DNA of 64,000 nucleotides, taken from assembly GCF_016863335.1 (NCBI RefSeq), contig NZ_BOOR01000016.1, forward strand, positions 1 to 64,000. Reading direction: 5' to 3'. The notes beneath the pieces are model-generated. The model was given only the letters and a program-made list of their open reading frames with translations, was not told where the DNA came from and did no database searches. Positions 25,723 through 34,666 of the stretch are shown here, in pieces. Every line of letters starts with the position of its first letter. The first letter of the stretch is position 1. The translations under genes and the position numbers were made by a program. Source of the DNA: Planotetraspora thailandica. Lineage in GTDB: Bacteria > Actinomycetota > Actinomycetes > Streptosporangiales > Streptosporangiaceae.

Positions 25723-26712
25723 GTGGGATCGCTCCCCGCGTACGCGCCGATGACGGCCCAGCTCGGCTCCCTGCCTGAGCCGGGCGACGACTACGGCCAC
25801 GAGATGAAGTGGGACGGCGTCCGGGTGCTGGCCTACGTGGAGAGCCGCGGCCTCAGGCTGATGTCCCGCAACGGCAAGGACGTCACCGTCGCCTATCCGG
25901 AGGTCTACCCGCTCGCCGGCGCGACCGGCGGGCACGACTGCGTCCTCGACGGGGAGATCGTGGCGTTCGACGAGGCCGGTCGGCCCTCGTTCGGGCGGCT
26001 CCAGCCGCGGATGCACCAGCGGAACAGAGACAAGATCGTACAGCTGGTGCGGCTCGTGCCCGTCACCTATCTCGTCTTCGACATCCTGCACCTCGACGCC
26101 TCGACGTCGATCGGCATGCCGTACGTGGAACGGCGCAGGCTGCTCGAAGAGGTGGTCACGCCGGGCGCGCGGTGGCAGGTGCCGGGATGGTTCAACGACG
26201 CGGGGCGGACCGCGCTCGACATGTCGCGGCAGATGGGCCTGGAAGGCGTGGTCGCCAAGCGGCTCGACTCGCCCTACCGGCCGGGACGGCGCTCGCCCGA
26301 CTGGACGAAGGTCAAAAACTTCGCCACGCAGGAGGTCGTGATCGGCGGATGGAAGCCGGGCGGCGGACGCCGCGAGGGCATGATCGGGTCGCTGCTGCTC
26401 GGCGTCCACGACGAGGCGGGACGGCTGGTGTTCGCCGGCCACGTCGGGACCGGGTTCACCGAGGCCGCGCTCCGGGACCTCCGCGAGATGCTCGCGCCGC
26501 TGGGGCGGCCGGGTTCCCCGTTCGACGGGCCGGTGCCGCGCGAACACGCCAGGAACGCGCACTGGGTGGAGCCGCGGCTCGTCGGCGAGGTGCAGTACGG
26601 CGAGTGGACCGGCGACGGGTACCTGAGGCACCCGTCGTGGCGCGGGCTGCGGCCGGACAAGACCCCGGCCGAAGTGGTGCGGGAAGACCGCCGCGGCCGG
26701 CACGCCGACTGA
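25723..26712 (+). CDS. ATP-dependent DNA ligase (LigC/LigD-ligase type)
   Basis: A 329-residue ligase. The nucleotidyl-lysine is in EMKWDGVR, followed by SRNGKD, LDGEIVAFD, GLEGVVAKR and the WTKVKN motif V, then an OB-fold domain. It lacks polymerase and nuclease domains. Such ligases act in Ku-dependent end joining or base-excision repair, but no Ku gene is in the window. GTG 25723 preserves the usual Y-A-P-M lead; ATG 25750 is the alternative. Confidence 0.85.
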   Translation: MGSLPAYAPMTAQLGSLPEPGDDYGHEMKWDGVRVLAYVESRGLRLMSRNGKDVTVAYPEVYPLAGATGGHDCVLDGEIVAFDEAGRPSFGRLQPRMHQRNRDKIVQLVRLVPVTYLVFDILHLDASTSIGMPYVERRRLLEEVVTPGARWQVPGWFNDAGRTALDMSRQMGLEGVVAKRLDSPYRPGRRSPDWTKVKNFATQEVVIGGWKPGGGRREGMIGSLLLGVHDEAGRLVFAGHVGTGFTEAALRDLREMLAPLGRPGSPFDGPVPREHARNAHWVEPRLVGEVQYGEWTGDGYLRHPSWRGLRPDKTPAEVVREDRRGRHAD

Positions 26713-26728
26713 CCGGCGACGCGGAGGA

Positions 26729-26750
26729 CGGCTCCCCTGCCGGGGAGCCG
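26729..26750. terminator. bidirectional hairpin terminator
   Basis: CGGCTCCCC pairs perfectly with 26742-26750 around a TGCC loop, between the convergent ligase and peptidase genes. Confidence 0.75.
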
Positions 26751-26761
26751 CCCCTCGCCTT

Positions 26762-28249
26762 CTACGCCTTACTCTCCTTCAGCGACTTCGGCGGGGTGGT
26801 ACGGGAGTCCAGCCAGGCGTCGATGAGCTTGGTGAAGTCCTTGCCGGTGAACTTGTTGACGAACTCGGTGAACGACTCACGGGTCTGCTGGGTGTTCTTG
26901 TGCTCCTGCGCCCAGGCGCGGGCCAACGCGAAGAACTTCTTGTCGCCGATCGCGCTCTGCAACTGGCGGAGCATCGCCGCCCCGCAGATGTACACGTTGC
27001 TCATGGCGAACTCCGACGGCTTGGGGTGACCAGGCGGGCCGTACTGCTTGCGCAGGGCCGCGTCGGACTGCCGCAACCAGGCGTCTAGGTCGGCGTCGGT
27101 CGCGTGGGCCGTTTCCTTCTGGTAGACCAACTGGGCGTACTCTGCCCAGCCCTCGTTGAGCCACAGGTCCTGCCAATCGGCCGGCGTGACGGCGTCGCCG
27201 AACCACTGGTGGGCGTATTCGTGCACGACGTCCAGCTCGAACTGGTCCGCGCCGAAGGAGAGCACGGCGGACCCCAGGGTGACCATCTGCTGGGTCTCCA
27301 TCCCCGATTCGGACTCCACCATGACGACGCCACCGCTGGGGAAGGGGTAGGGGCCGAACTTCTTCTCCAGCCAGGTCAGGTACTTCGGGGACTTCTTCAA
27401 GATCGGGAGGGCACGCTTGTCGCTCGGCCGGTACCAGTAGGTCAGCGGCAGCCCGTGGGGGCCCTTCGCGGTGACCTTCTTGTACTTCCCGACGGCGAGC
27501 GTCGTCAGGTACGACGCGACCGGATCGGTGCTCTGGTAGCGGAAGGTGTTTCCGTCCTGCCCCTTGGGGGTGCCGCTCGCGATGCCGGACCAGCCCTTCG
27601 GCACCGTCACGGCGATGTCGTAGAGCGCCTCGTCCGACGGCTGGTCGTTCGCCGGATACCAGGTGAACGCCCCGTACGGCTCCTGCATCGTCCACAGGCC
27701 GCCGGCCTTGTCGACGGTCAGCCCCAGCGGTTCGGAGTCGCCACGCTTCGACGGCATCGGGACGGTCTTCGGCTTGCCGTGGTAGGCCACGACGAGGGTG
27801 AACGGCTTGTCCTTGGTGACAGGGGTTGCGACGGTGAGCTTCTCCTTGGTCACCTCCCCTGTCGCAGGGGCGTCGTCGACTGTCACCGAGTCGATCGTGT
27901 AGGGCACAAGGTCGAGGCTGAACGACTGCGCGTCCTTCGTCGGCCGGATCTGCAGGGTCGCCTTGCCGGTGAGAACACGCTTCGACGGCGACCAGTCCAG
28001 CGCGAGGTCGTAGTGGAGCACGTCGAGGGCGTCGGTGCCCCTCTTCGGGTAGATCGGGTCGCTGACGGGCGTGGACTGCCCGTCCTTCCAGGCCGCGTAC
28101 GTGTCCACAGACGGGGTCGGCGACGGGGCGGCGGAGGCGGCGCCGGAGGAAGCGGGCTCGGGGGCGGCGGAGGGCTCGGCCGTGCAGGCGGTTATGAGCA
28201 ACGCCGGCACGAGCGCGGCGTAAAGGAGAGGGCGATACACGGACGCCAA
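26762..28249 (-). CDS. M1-family metallopeptidase, lipoprotein
   Basis: A 495-residue zinc aminopeptidase-type protein. The lipobox LLITAC near residue 22 and a Ser/Pro/Ala-rich linker indicate surface anchoring. The catalytic core has the zinc motif HEYAHQWFG with the third ligand in LNEGWAEY; GMETQQMVTLGS stands where GAMEN is in canonical members, so the exopeptidase glutamate motif is altered (GMETQ). A conventional M1 helical C-terminal domain is missing. Confidence 0.9.
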   Translation of the reverse strand: MASVYRPLLYAALVPALLITACTAEPSAAPEPASSGAASAAPSPTPSVDTYAAWKDGQSTPVSDPIYPKRGTDALDVLHYDLALDWSPSKRVLTGKATLQIRPTKDAQSFSLDLVPYTIDSVTVDDAPATGEVTKEKLTVATPVTKDKPFTLVVAYHGKPKTVPMPSKRGDSEPLGLTVDKAGGLWTMQEPYGAFTWYPANDQPSDEALYDIAVTVPKGWSGIASGTPKGQDGNTFRYQSTDPVASYLTTLAVGKYKKVTAKGPHGLPLTYWYRPSDKRALPILKKSPKYLTWLEKKFGPYPFPSGGVVMVESESGMETQQMVTLGSAVLSFGADQFELDVVHEYAHQWFGDAVTPADWQDLWLNEGWAEYAQLVYQKETAHATDADLDAWLRQSDAALRKQYGPPGHPKPSEFAMSNVYICGAAMLRQLQSAIGDKKFFALARAWAQEHKNTQQTRESFTEFVNKFTGKDFTKLIDAWLDSRTTPPKSLKESKA

Positions 28250-28316
28250 CCGTACCGGTCATGATCAGTGAACGAAAAGCGTTATTTGTCGCCTACGTCC
28301 GACTCTCCGGGTTAGG

Positions 28317-28336
28317 AATTGCGAATTTACGCAATT
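28317..28336. promoter_or_regulatory. ArsR-type operator candidate
   Basis: AATTGCG-AATTTA-CGCAATT is a perfect inverted repeat (7-6-7) 44 bases upstream of the operon containing the ArsR regulator. AT-rich palindromes of this size are usual ArsR sites. Confidence 0.55.
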
Positions 28337-28379
28337 AGCGGCACCATGAAGTCCGCCGAAACCGACGGAGAGGGATGCC

Positions 28380-28577
28380 ATGAGTGGGCCGTTCGCCGCT
28401 GCGATCAGGGAGCGGGCGCGTCTGGCGCGGGCGGCGCTCGAGCAGGCCCGCCGCGACGGCGACGCCGACGATCTCATCGTCGCCGAAGGAGAATGGGAGG
28501 ACGTCGTGCGGCTGGCCCGCGCGCACGGTGTTCCGATCGGCGTCGAGGAAGCCGCGCCTGGCGAGGGGACGATCTGA
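28380..28577 (+). CDS. small helical protein in ArsR-SulP operon
   Basis: Sixty-five residues, mostly charged helix (AAAIRERARLARAALEQARRDGD region) with an acidic C-terminus. GAGAGGGA precedes the ATG. The stop overlaps the ArsR start by one base, so the two are coupled. No known family recognised. Confidence 0.65.
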   Translation: MSGPFAAAIRERARLARAALEQARRDGDADDLIVAEGEWEDVVRLARAHGVPIGVEEAAPGEGTI

Positions 28578-28921
28578 TGATGTCGGTGCCGTTGTACGAG
28601 GCGAAGGCCGAGCTGTTCCGCCTGCTCGGGCACCCCGTACGGATCCGCGTCCTTGAGCTGCTGCAGGACGGGCCCATGCCGGTGCGAGAGCTTCTCGCCG
28701 CCATCGAGGTGGAGCCGACAGGCCTGTCGCAGCACCTCGCCGTCCTGCGCCGGTCGAGCATGGTGACCGCCCACCGCGACGGATCCACCGTGGTGTACGC
28801 CCTGGCCGGGGGCGATGTGGCCGATCTGCTGCGGGCGGCCCGCAAGCTCCTGACGCAGAAGCTCACCGGGCAGAACGAGTTGCTGACCGAGCTGCTCGAC
28901 ACGGAGACTGGCGTTCGGTGA
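28577..28921 (+). CDS. ArsR-family transcriptional regulator
   Basis: A 114-residue winged-helix repressor. LFRLLGHPVRIRVLELL, then VEPTGLSQHLAVLRR as helix-turn-helix, then the wing. It has no cysteine at all, so it cannot be a cysteine-based metal or persulfide sensor of the usual type. It starts inside the previous stop and ends overlapping the SulP start (GTGA), which makes the transporter its likely target. Confidence 0.9.
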   Translation: MMSVPLYEAKAELFRLLGHPVRIRVLELLQDGPMPVRELLAAIEVEPTGLSQHLAVLRRSSMVTAHRDGSTVVYALAGGDVADLLRAARKLLTQKLTGQNELLTELLDTETGVR

Positions 28922-30627
28922 GCACTCTTCTCTCCTCGGGCCTGTCCCGGGTGCGCTCGGTGCTGCCCGAGCGCGCGGAACTCGCCGCCATGGCCCGCCG
29001 CCCGCGCCGCGACCTGCTGGCCGGGCTCACGGTGGCGATCGTCGCGTTGCCGCTGGCGCTCGGATTCGGCATCTCCTCCGGCATGGGAGCCGAAGCGGGG
29101 CTGGCCACCGCCGTGATCGCCGGTGCGGTCGCGGCCGTGTTCGGCGGTTCAGGCTTGCAGGTGTCCGGTCCCACCGGTGCGATGACCGTGGTTCTGGTGC
29201 CGATCGTGCACCAGCACGGCGCCTCGGGCGTTCTGACGGTCGGCGTGCTGGCCGGTCTGCTGCTCGTCGCGCTCGCCCTGGGCCGTGCGGGAAAGTACAT
29301 GGCCCTGGTCCCCGCCCCCGTGATCGAGGGCTTCACCATCGGCATCGCCTGCGTGATCGGCCTGCAGCAGGTGCCTGCGGCCCTCGGCGTGCCGGTGCCC
29401 GAGGGTGACAAGGTCATCGTGGTGGCCTGGCGGGCCGCGGCCGACTTCGTCGCCCATCCGCAGTGGTGGGCGGTGGCCATCGCCGTCGCCGTGGCCCTGC
29501 TGATGCTCGCAGGCGCGCGAATTCGGCCCGCGTTCCCGTTCTCGCTGGTCGCCGTCGTCGTCGCCACGGTCGCCGCGGAGCTGGGCGGCCTGCCCGTGTC
29601 GCGAATCGGAGACCTTCCCGCCGGGCTGCCCTCTCCCTCCCTGTCCTTCCTCGACCTGAGCGCGCTGCCGTCGCTGCTCGCCCCCGCGGTCGCGGTCGCC
29701 GCGCTCGCCGCCCTGGAGTCGCTGTTGTCGGCCGCGGTCGCCGACGGCATGAGCGTCAACCACCGGCACGATCCCGACCGCGAGCTGTTCGGCCAGGGCC
29801 TGGCCAACCTGGCCGCCCCGCTGTTCGGCGGCGTCCCGGCGACGGGGGCCATCGCCCGTACCGCGGTCAACGTGCGCTCCGGCGCCGGCTCCCGGCTCGC
29901 CGCCCTGGCCCACGCCGGCATCCTGGCCGTCATCGTCTACACCGCCGCCGGCCTGGTGTCCCGCATCCCGCTGGCCGCGCTCGCCGGCGTGCTGCTGGCC
30001 ACGTCGATCCGGATGGTGGAGGCCGGGTCGGTCAAGGCGATGATCCGGGCGACCCGCGGAGACGCGGCGGTGCTGGTCCTGACCGCGGTCGCCACCGTGG
30101 CCCTCGACCTCGTCCAGGCCGTGATACTCGGCCTGATCGTGGCCGGCGCCCTGGCCCTGCGTGCCGTCGCCCGCGACGTCCGCCTCGACGAGGTCCCGAT
30201 CCGTCCTGATCTGTCCGGCGACCACACCGATGAGGAACACGCGCTGCTCGCCGAGCACATCGTGGCCTACCGGCTGGACGGACCATTGTTCTTCGCCGCC
30301 GCCCACCGCTTCCTGCTCGAGCTGTCCGAGGTCGCCGCCGTCTCCGTGGTGATCCTGCGCATGTCCCGCGTCACCGCCGTGGACGCGAGCGGCGCCCTGG
30401 TGCTCGGCGACGCCATCCGGCGCCTGGAACACCGCGGCGTCACCGTCTACGTCTCCGGCATCCGCGACGGCCACCACCAGCCGCTGCGCGCTCTCGGTGT
30501 CATCGCGCGGCTCGACGAAGCCGGGCGGGTCTTCGCGACCACCCCCGAAGCGATCTCCGCCGCCCGCGACCGGCTGCACCACGCCGGCGTCCTCACCGCC
30601 GCCTCGCGCGACGTCGTGCCAGGGTGA
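28918..30627 (+). CDS. SulP-family anion transporter with STAS domain
   Basis: A 569-residue SLC26/SulP carrier. Ten or more membrane helices with GGSGLQVSGPTGAMTVVL and PVIEGFTIGIA are followed by a cytoplasmic STAS domain (SRVTAVDASGALVLGD). Substrates in the family include sulfate and bicarbonate. No carbonic anhydrase is attached. The final codons carry a 13-base direct duplication that includes the stop. It is regulated, probably, by the coupled ArsR protein. Confidence 0.92.
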   Translation: MSTLLSSGLSRVRSVLPERAELAAMARRPRRDLLAGLTVAIVALPLALGFGISSGMGAEAGLATAVIAGAVAAVFGGSGLQVSGPTGAMTVVLVPIVHQHGASGVLTVGVLAGLLLVALALGRAGKYMALVPAPVIEGFTIGIACVIGLQQVPAALGVPVPEGDKVIVVAWRAAADFVAHPQWWAVAIAVAVALLMLAGARIRPAFPFSLVAVVVATVAAELGGLPVSRIGDLPAGLPSPSLSFLDLSALPSLLAPAVAVAALAALESLLSAAVADGMSVNHRHDPDRELFGQGLANLAAPLFGGVPATGAIARTAVNVRSGAGSRLAALAHAGILAVIVYTAAGLVSRIPLAALAGVLLATSIRMVEAGSVKAMIRATRGDAAVLVLTAVATVALDLVQAVILGLIVAGALALRAVARDVRLDEVPIRPDLSGDHTDEEHALLAEHIVAYRLDGPLFFAAAHRFLLELSEVAAVSVVILRMSRVTAVDASGALVLGDAIRRLEHRGVTVYVSGIRDGHHQPLRALGVIARLDEAGRVFATTPEAISAARDRLHHAGVLTAASRDVVPG

Positions 30628-30681
30628 ACGTGCCAGGGTGACGCCCGGCCGGAAGGAGAGGCCCCGGCCCGGCGTGCGCGG

Positions 30682-31200
30682 TCAGGAGCGAGCCGCCATC
30701 TCGAACCAGACGACCTTGCCCGAGTAGGTGCGGACCGAGCCCCACCGGAGGGACAGACGCTCGAGCAGGAGGAGTCCCCTGCCGCTCGTCTCGTCCGCAT
30801 CGGGCTGCCGCATGCGCGGAAGCTCCGGGCTCAGGTCGTTCACCTCGCATCGGAGGACACCGTCGATGAGGGACAGGGTCAGGAGCGGCTTCCCCCACGC
30901 GTGGTGCAGGGCATTGGTGATCAATTCGTCGGCGAGCAACTCCGCGACGTCGATCTGATCCGGCACCTGCCACCCGGTCAGGGTCTCGCCGATCAGGTGG
31001 CGGGCCTGCGTCACCGCGGCCGGCTCGTCCGGCAGGACCCACGTCACGCGGCGGCCGGGCACCGGTCGCCGGGCCGGTTGCGGGGCCGGTCGCGGGGCGG
31101 CGCGATACCGCTGGGCGCCGCCGAGCGACGCGTCGAAGGCCGGATCCATGTGCGGACGCGGCGCCGAGGCGGGCTCGGCGGAAAGGGTCGTCGCGGTCAT
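30682..31200 (-). CDS. ATP-binding regulatory protein, HATPase_c anti-sigma type
   Basis: A 172-residue protein with a basic Pro/Arg-rich N-terminus and a C-terminal HATPase_c fold of the RsbW/SpoIIAB kind: ELLADELITNALHHAW (N-box), then SGRGLLLLERLS. Such proteins bind or phosphorylate anti-anti-sigma factors, and dozens occur in each actinomycete genome. GGAGAGAAGG precedes ATG 31200. No sigma or STAS partner is adjacent. Confidence 0.85.
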   Translation of the reverse strand: MTATTLSAEPASAPRPHMDPAFDASLGGAQRYRAAPRPAPQPARRPVPGRRVTWVLPDEPAAVTQARHLIGETLTGWQVPDQIDVAELLADELITNALHHAWGKPLLTLSLIDGVLRCEVNDLSPELPRMRQPDADETSGRGLLLLERLSLRWGSVRTYSGKVVWFEMAARS

Positions 31201-31391
31201 GGCTGCCTTCTCTCCTGCGGCTGTGGTCCCTTTCAGGATTCCGCCGCGGATGCTCGCCGTCTTCGACGGCAGCACCCAATCCCGCCGTGCAGGCAGCATC
31301 CATCGCAGATCCCGGAAGCCGGAGCTCCGCGGTTCCCGCTAGCCGGAATGCCCAGGGTCCGGGCCCGTCCTGCCGTACGGCCGGCGCCTGG

Positions 31392-32186
31392 TCAGCGCAG
31401 ACGGCCGACGCCGCCGTATCCCACCGACGCCGTCCGCTGGAAGACCGGCTCGTCCTCGTCGGGCCGCCAGTCCTCCGGATAGACCAGGCCTGGCTCGACC
31501 AGCTCGTATCCGTCGAAGAACCGCTCGATCTCGGCGTGGCTGCGCAGCGCGAGTGATGCCGTCGCCTTCTCGTATATCTCGAGGGCCTCGGGCGTCATGT
31601 CGGGCCGTGCGTCGCGCGCGTGCGAGATCGCCAAGTAGCTGCCCGGCGCGCTCACGGCTCGCAGCTTCTCCACGATCTCGTACGGCTTGGCCGCGTCCGG
31701 GACGAAATGCAGCACGGCGTAGAGCATGAACGCGACCGGCTGCCCGAAGTCGACCAGCCCGTCGAGCTTCGCCAGCAGGTCGCCGGGATTCCGTACGTCG
31801 GCCTCCACGACGGACACCAGCGCGCCGTCGCTGAGCAGCGCCCGCGCGTGCGCGCACACGACCGGGTCGTAGTCCACATAGACCACGCGGGTGTCGGGAG
31901 CGCTCCGGTGGGCGATCTCGTGGACGTTGCCCTGCGTCGGCAACCCTGAGCCGATATCGACGATCTGCCGCACCCCGGCGTCGACCAGGTATCGCACGGT
32001 GCGCGCGAGGAAGGCCCGGTTCTCGACTGCCGACGATCGGGTGTCGGGGAAGATCTTCAGGATGTGCTCGGCGGCCTCCCGGTCGGCCGCGAAGTGGTCC
32101 TTGCCGCCCAGGTAGTAGTCGTACATCCGGGCGACGTTCGGAACGGACGTGTCCACTCCGTCGGGCGCCGGTCGAAGATCTGCCAT
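31392..32186 (-). CDS. DUF574-type SAM-dependent methyltransferase
   Basis: A 264-residue protein of the actinomycete family PF04672. The lead is PNVARMYDYYLGGKDHFAADRE, motif I VDIGSGLPT.GNVHEIA and strand 2 VVYVDYDP. A SAM-fold is clear but activity in the family is unproven; members often sit near XRE/DUF397 pairs, which are absent here. ATG 32186 has CGGGAGTGG upstream. Confidence 0.88.
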   Translation of the reverse strand: MADLRPAPDGVDTSVPNVARMYDYYLGGKDHFAADREAAEHILKIFPDTRSSAVENRAFLARTVRYLVDAGVRQIVDIGSGLPTQGNVHEIAHRSAPDTRVVYVDYDPVVCAHARALLSDGALVSVVEADVRNPGDLLAKLDGLVDFGQPVAFMLYAVLHFVPDAAKPYEIVEKLRAVSAPGSYLAISHARDARPDMTPEALEIYEKATASLALRSHAEIERFFDGYELVEPGLVYPEDWRPDEDEPVFQRTASVGYGGVGRLR

Positions 32187-32311
32187 TTCCACTCCCGATT
32201 CACGCATGCCCAAGGTTGCAGATGTACCGGAAAACGATCATATACAACCGTCCGCCTCAAGGACCGGCGCTGAGGCATCCGGCCCCAGCAGAAGCAGACA
32301 GACCGCGACGG

Positions 32312-32692
32312 TCACCGCGAGGCGCCGGCCTCCAGCGCTGCCCGCAGAGCCGCCTCGTCGTCGGCGTCGAGCGCGGTGACGAAGCGCAGCAGGATCTCGT
32401 TGCGATCGGCTCCGGCGTCCAGAGCGGCCCGCATCTGCTCGGCGGCCGCCTCCGCCGCGCCCTTCACCGGCCTGTACGTCGAGCGGCCCGCCGGCCCCAG
32501 CCGATGAACCTGTCCCTTGCCGTGTAGCCGGGAGAGGATGGTGTGGACGGTGTTGTAGGCGAGATCGCCGCCCACGGCCGCCTGAACTTCGATCGCGGTC
32601 ATCGGGCCGTCGGCCGCCCACAACGCACCCAGGATCTCGCTTTCCAGCTGGCCCGCCGACCGTCTCGACCGGCCCGCATCCCTGGGCGCCAT
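32312..32692 (-). CDS. BlaI/MecI/CopY-family repressor
   Basis: A 126-residue winged-helix repressor. LESEILGALWAADGPMTAIEV and AYNTVHTILSRLHGKGQV are diagnostic. Partner BlaR/M56 sensor peptidases are absent, and there is no C-terminal CxC copper motif. The C-terminus is a long acidic helix instead of the usual cleavage region. GAGGTG precedes ATG 32692. A TACA-TGTA site lies in the divergent gap to the DedA gene. Confidence 0.88.
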   Translation of the reverse strand: MAPRDAGRSRRSAGQLESEILGALWAADGPMTAIEVQAAVGGDLAYNTVHTILSRLHGKGQVHRLGPAGRSTYRPVKGAAEAAAEQMRAALDAGADRNEILLRFVTALDADDEAALRAALEAGASR

Positions 32693-32831
32693 CACACCTC
32701 GATTCGTCGCCACCACCGTACCCGGAGCCACGGGGACACACAGGCCCAGTGTTGTAGGCCTCATCGGGTTCGCCTTCCTCGCGAGCTGGGGCTGAAGCGC
32801 TCCTCACCGGCGCGGGGCCACAGTGACCTGG

Positions 32832-32857
32832 GTGACCATTACATCGTGTAGGGTCAC
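32832..32857. promoter_or_regulatory. BlaI/CopY-type operator candidate
   Basis: TACA-TCG-TGTA (32840-32850) matches the TACA/TGTA core of BlaI/CopY boxes. GTGACC at 32832-32837 and GGTCAC at 32852-32857 extend the symmetry. It lies about 100 bases upstream of the DedA start and 140 upstream of the repressor. Confidence 0.55.
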
Positions 32858-32953
32858 GTGGTACCTCACCTGGCAAAACATCTGAATGCATACAAGGGAG
32901 ACCGTGGTGGACGTGCCCGTCGGATCGTCCTGCGCAGCGTCGGCACGGTTCGC

Positions 32954-33679
32954 ATGAGCGCGGGAGTGCCCGAGGCGCTGGCCGACGGTGTCGCCGGCCT
33001 TCTCAACCCGACGTCGCTGCTGCAGGCCTTCGGAGTGGCGGGTGTGGCGATCACGTTGTTCGCCGAGACAGGCCTGCTCCTCGGCTTCTTCCTGCCAGGC
33101 GACTCGCTGCTGTTCCTCGCCGGCATCGCCGCCTCACCGGTGGCGCGTGACATCGTCGGCGTCCAGTTGAATCTGCCGCTGCTCCTTGCGGCCGCCCCCC
33201 TGTCCGCGATCATCGGCGCCCAGCTCGGCCACCTGCTCGGAACACGCTTCGGCAGACGGCTGTTCGCGCGACCCGACTCGCGCCTGTTCAAGGCCGCCTA
33301 CGTGGCGCGCGCCGAGGCGTACTTCGACCAGTACGGCCCCGCCAAGGCGGTGGTGCTGGCCCGCTTCATCCCCGTCGTACGGACGCTGCTCAATCCGGTC
33401 GCCGGTGTCCTCGGCATGCCGGTCGGGCGTTTTCTCCGCTGGAACATCGTGGGCGGCCTGGTGTGGACCGAGGCGATCCTCCTCGCCGGTTACCTGCCTG
33501 CCGCTGCGCTGCGCGACACCGTGAGCGCGCAGAACATCGACAACTACCTCTTGCCCGTCATCGCGGTGATCGTGTTGATCTCTCTGGCGCCTCTGCTCAT
33601 CGAAGCGTTGCGACACCGGCGTGCCGGTCGCACCGTACGGGGACCCGAGTCGGCGACCATCGGCGAAGAGCGCCCCTGA
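32954..33679 (+). CDS. DedA/SNARE-associated family membrane protein
   Basis: A 241-residue membrane protein. Family marks are ETGLLLGFFLPGDSLLFLAG, GAQLGHLLGTRFG and ARFIPVVRTLLNPVAGVLGM. DedA proteins act as lipid carrier flippases (undecaprenyl phosphate or phosphatidylethanolamine in known cases). ATG 32954 lacks a clear ribosome site; the frame is open back to 32858. The neighbouring BlaI-type repressor probably controls it. Confidence 0.87.
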   Translation: MSAGVPEALADGVAGLLNPTSLLQAFGVAGVAITLFAETGLLLGFFLPGDSLLFLAGIAASPVARDIVGVQLNLPLLLAAAPLSAIIGAQLGHLLGTRFGRRLFARPDSRLFKAAYVARAEAYFDQYGPAKAVVLARFIPVVRTLLNPVAGVLGMPVGRFLRWNIVGGLVWTEAILLAGYLPAAALRDTVSAQNIDNYLLPVIAVIVLISLAPLLIEALRHRRAGRTVRGPESATIGEERP

Positions 33680-33747
33680 GCGGGCGCCTCCACAGGCACC
33701 TCCGTACGGCGAAGGGCGTCCGCGGGGAAATCACACGGCGGCGACGG

Positions 33748-34630
33748 TCATGTGCCGGCCCCGGAGGCCGCCACGGACCTCCGGATGATCTCCGCCGTTC
33801 CGGACGGGTCCTCGGTGATGGGCGAATGCCCGGCGCCGGGCACGACTTCGACGGTGGCGTCAGGCATGGCCCGGTACCGGTCGCACGACTCGGCGCTGCG
33901 GAACACCTGGTCGCGTTCCCCGAATATGACGAGGGCAGGCGTTCCGAGCGCGGGAATGCGCACATCGAGAGGCCGCTCGGCGACGTACCGCTCCTTCTCT
34001 TCCTGGGTGCCGAGAAAGCAGGCGTACTGCACGGCCCGCACATCCCATACCGGCTGGGTGACGTCGTCGAAGGCCGAGGCCACAGATGCGCCGGGGGCGA
34101 GGAATCCCATGACGACCTTGCGGGACACCGACGGCGGCAGGCCGCGGAACAGCAGCGGGCCGAGCACGGGAAGCCTGAGCAGCGCGTTGATGGCGGGAGG
34201 GTCGGCGACGGAGTAGTCCGGCCCCTCGCCGACGACGACGAGCCGTGACACCGCCGTTCCCTGTTCGTTGAGCGAGATCGCCACGTCCGCCCCCAGGGAG
34301 TGGCAGGGAGTGGCCGACCACGACGGGGTTCGCCACGCCGACCCGGTCCAGCACCGCACCCAGCACGCGCGCCTGGTCTTCCGGTGCGTATCCGCGATCG
34401 GGCTTGCTGGAGAACCCGTGTCCGAGCAGGTCCGTCCGGATCAGCCGGAAGTCCCCGGCGAGCAGGGGGACCAGCCGGTCGAACCACCGCATCGAGCCGA
34501 GGAACCCGTGCACCAGGACCATCGCGGGCGCGTCGCGGGGGCCGTCCTCGCGAACATGGATCGTGTGGTCGCCGACGGACTCCATCCACCCGATCGGCGC
34601 CGGGCCAGGTCTGTTCGGTTGATTCGTCAT
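33748..34630 (-). pseudogene. alpha/beta hydrolase broken by a 10-bp duplication
   Basis: The first frame from ATG 34630 encodes MVLVHGFLGSMRWFD, TDLLGHGFSSKP and VVVGHS. The second frame continues with LGADVAISLNE and runs to GAGHSPITEDP, the catalytic-His region, with a stop at 33748. The break lies exactly at the nucleophile elbow (GHSLG), where CAGGGAGTGG is tandemly duplicated; removing one copy restores a single frame of about 290 residues. It lies downstream of the MarR gene. As read here it is inactive unless the duplication is a sequence error or reversible. Confidence 0.82.
34294..34313. repeat. 10-bp tandem duplication causing a frameshift
   Basis: CAGGGAGTGG occurs twice in direct tandem inside the hydrolase gene. 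The unit is not a multiple of three. Confidence 0.92.
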
Positions 34631-34666
34631 CGCGTGCGCTTTCGAGTTCGGTGCCGGCGGCTCACA

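Noticed and set aside
29149-30582. Long open frame antisense to the SulP gene
   Set aside because: It lies wholly opposite a clear transporter, has low-complexity Gly/Asp/Arg composition and no motif; such frames are expected at this G+C content.
32312-32692. Beta-lactam resistance locus
   Set aside because: A BlaI-type repressor alone is not evidence; no beta-lactamase, BlaR or penicillin-binding protein is nearby.
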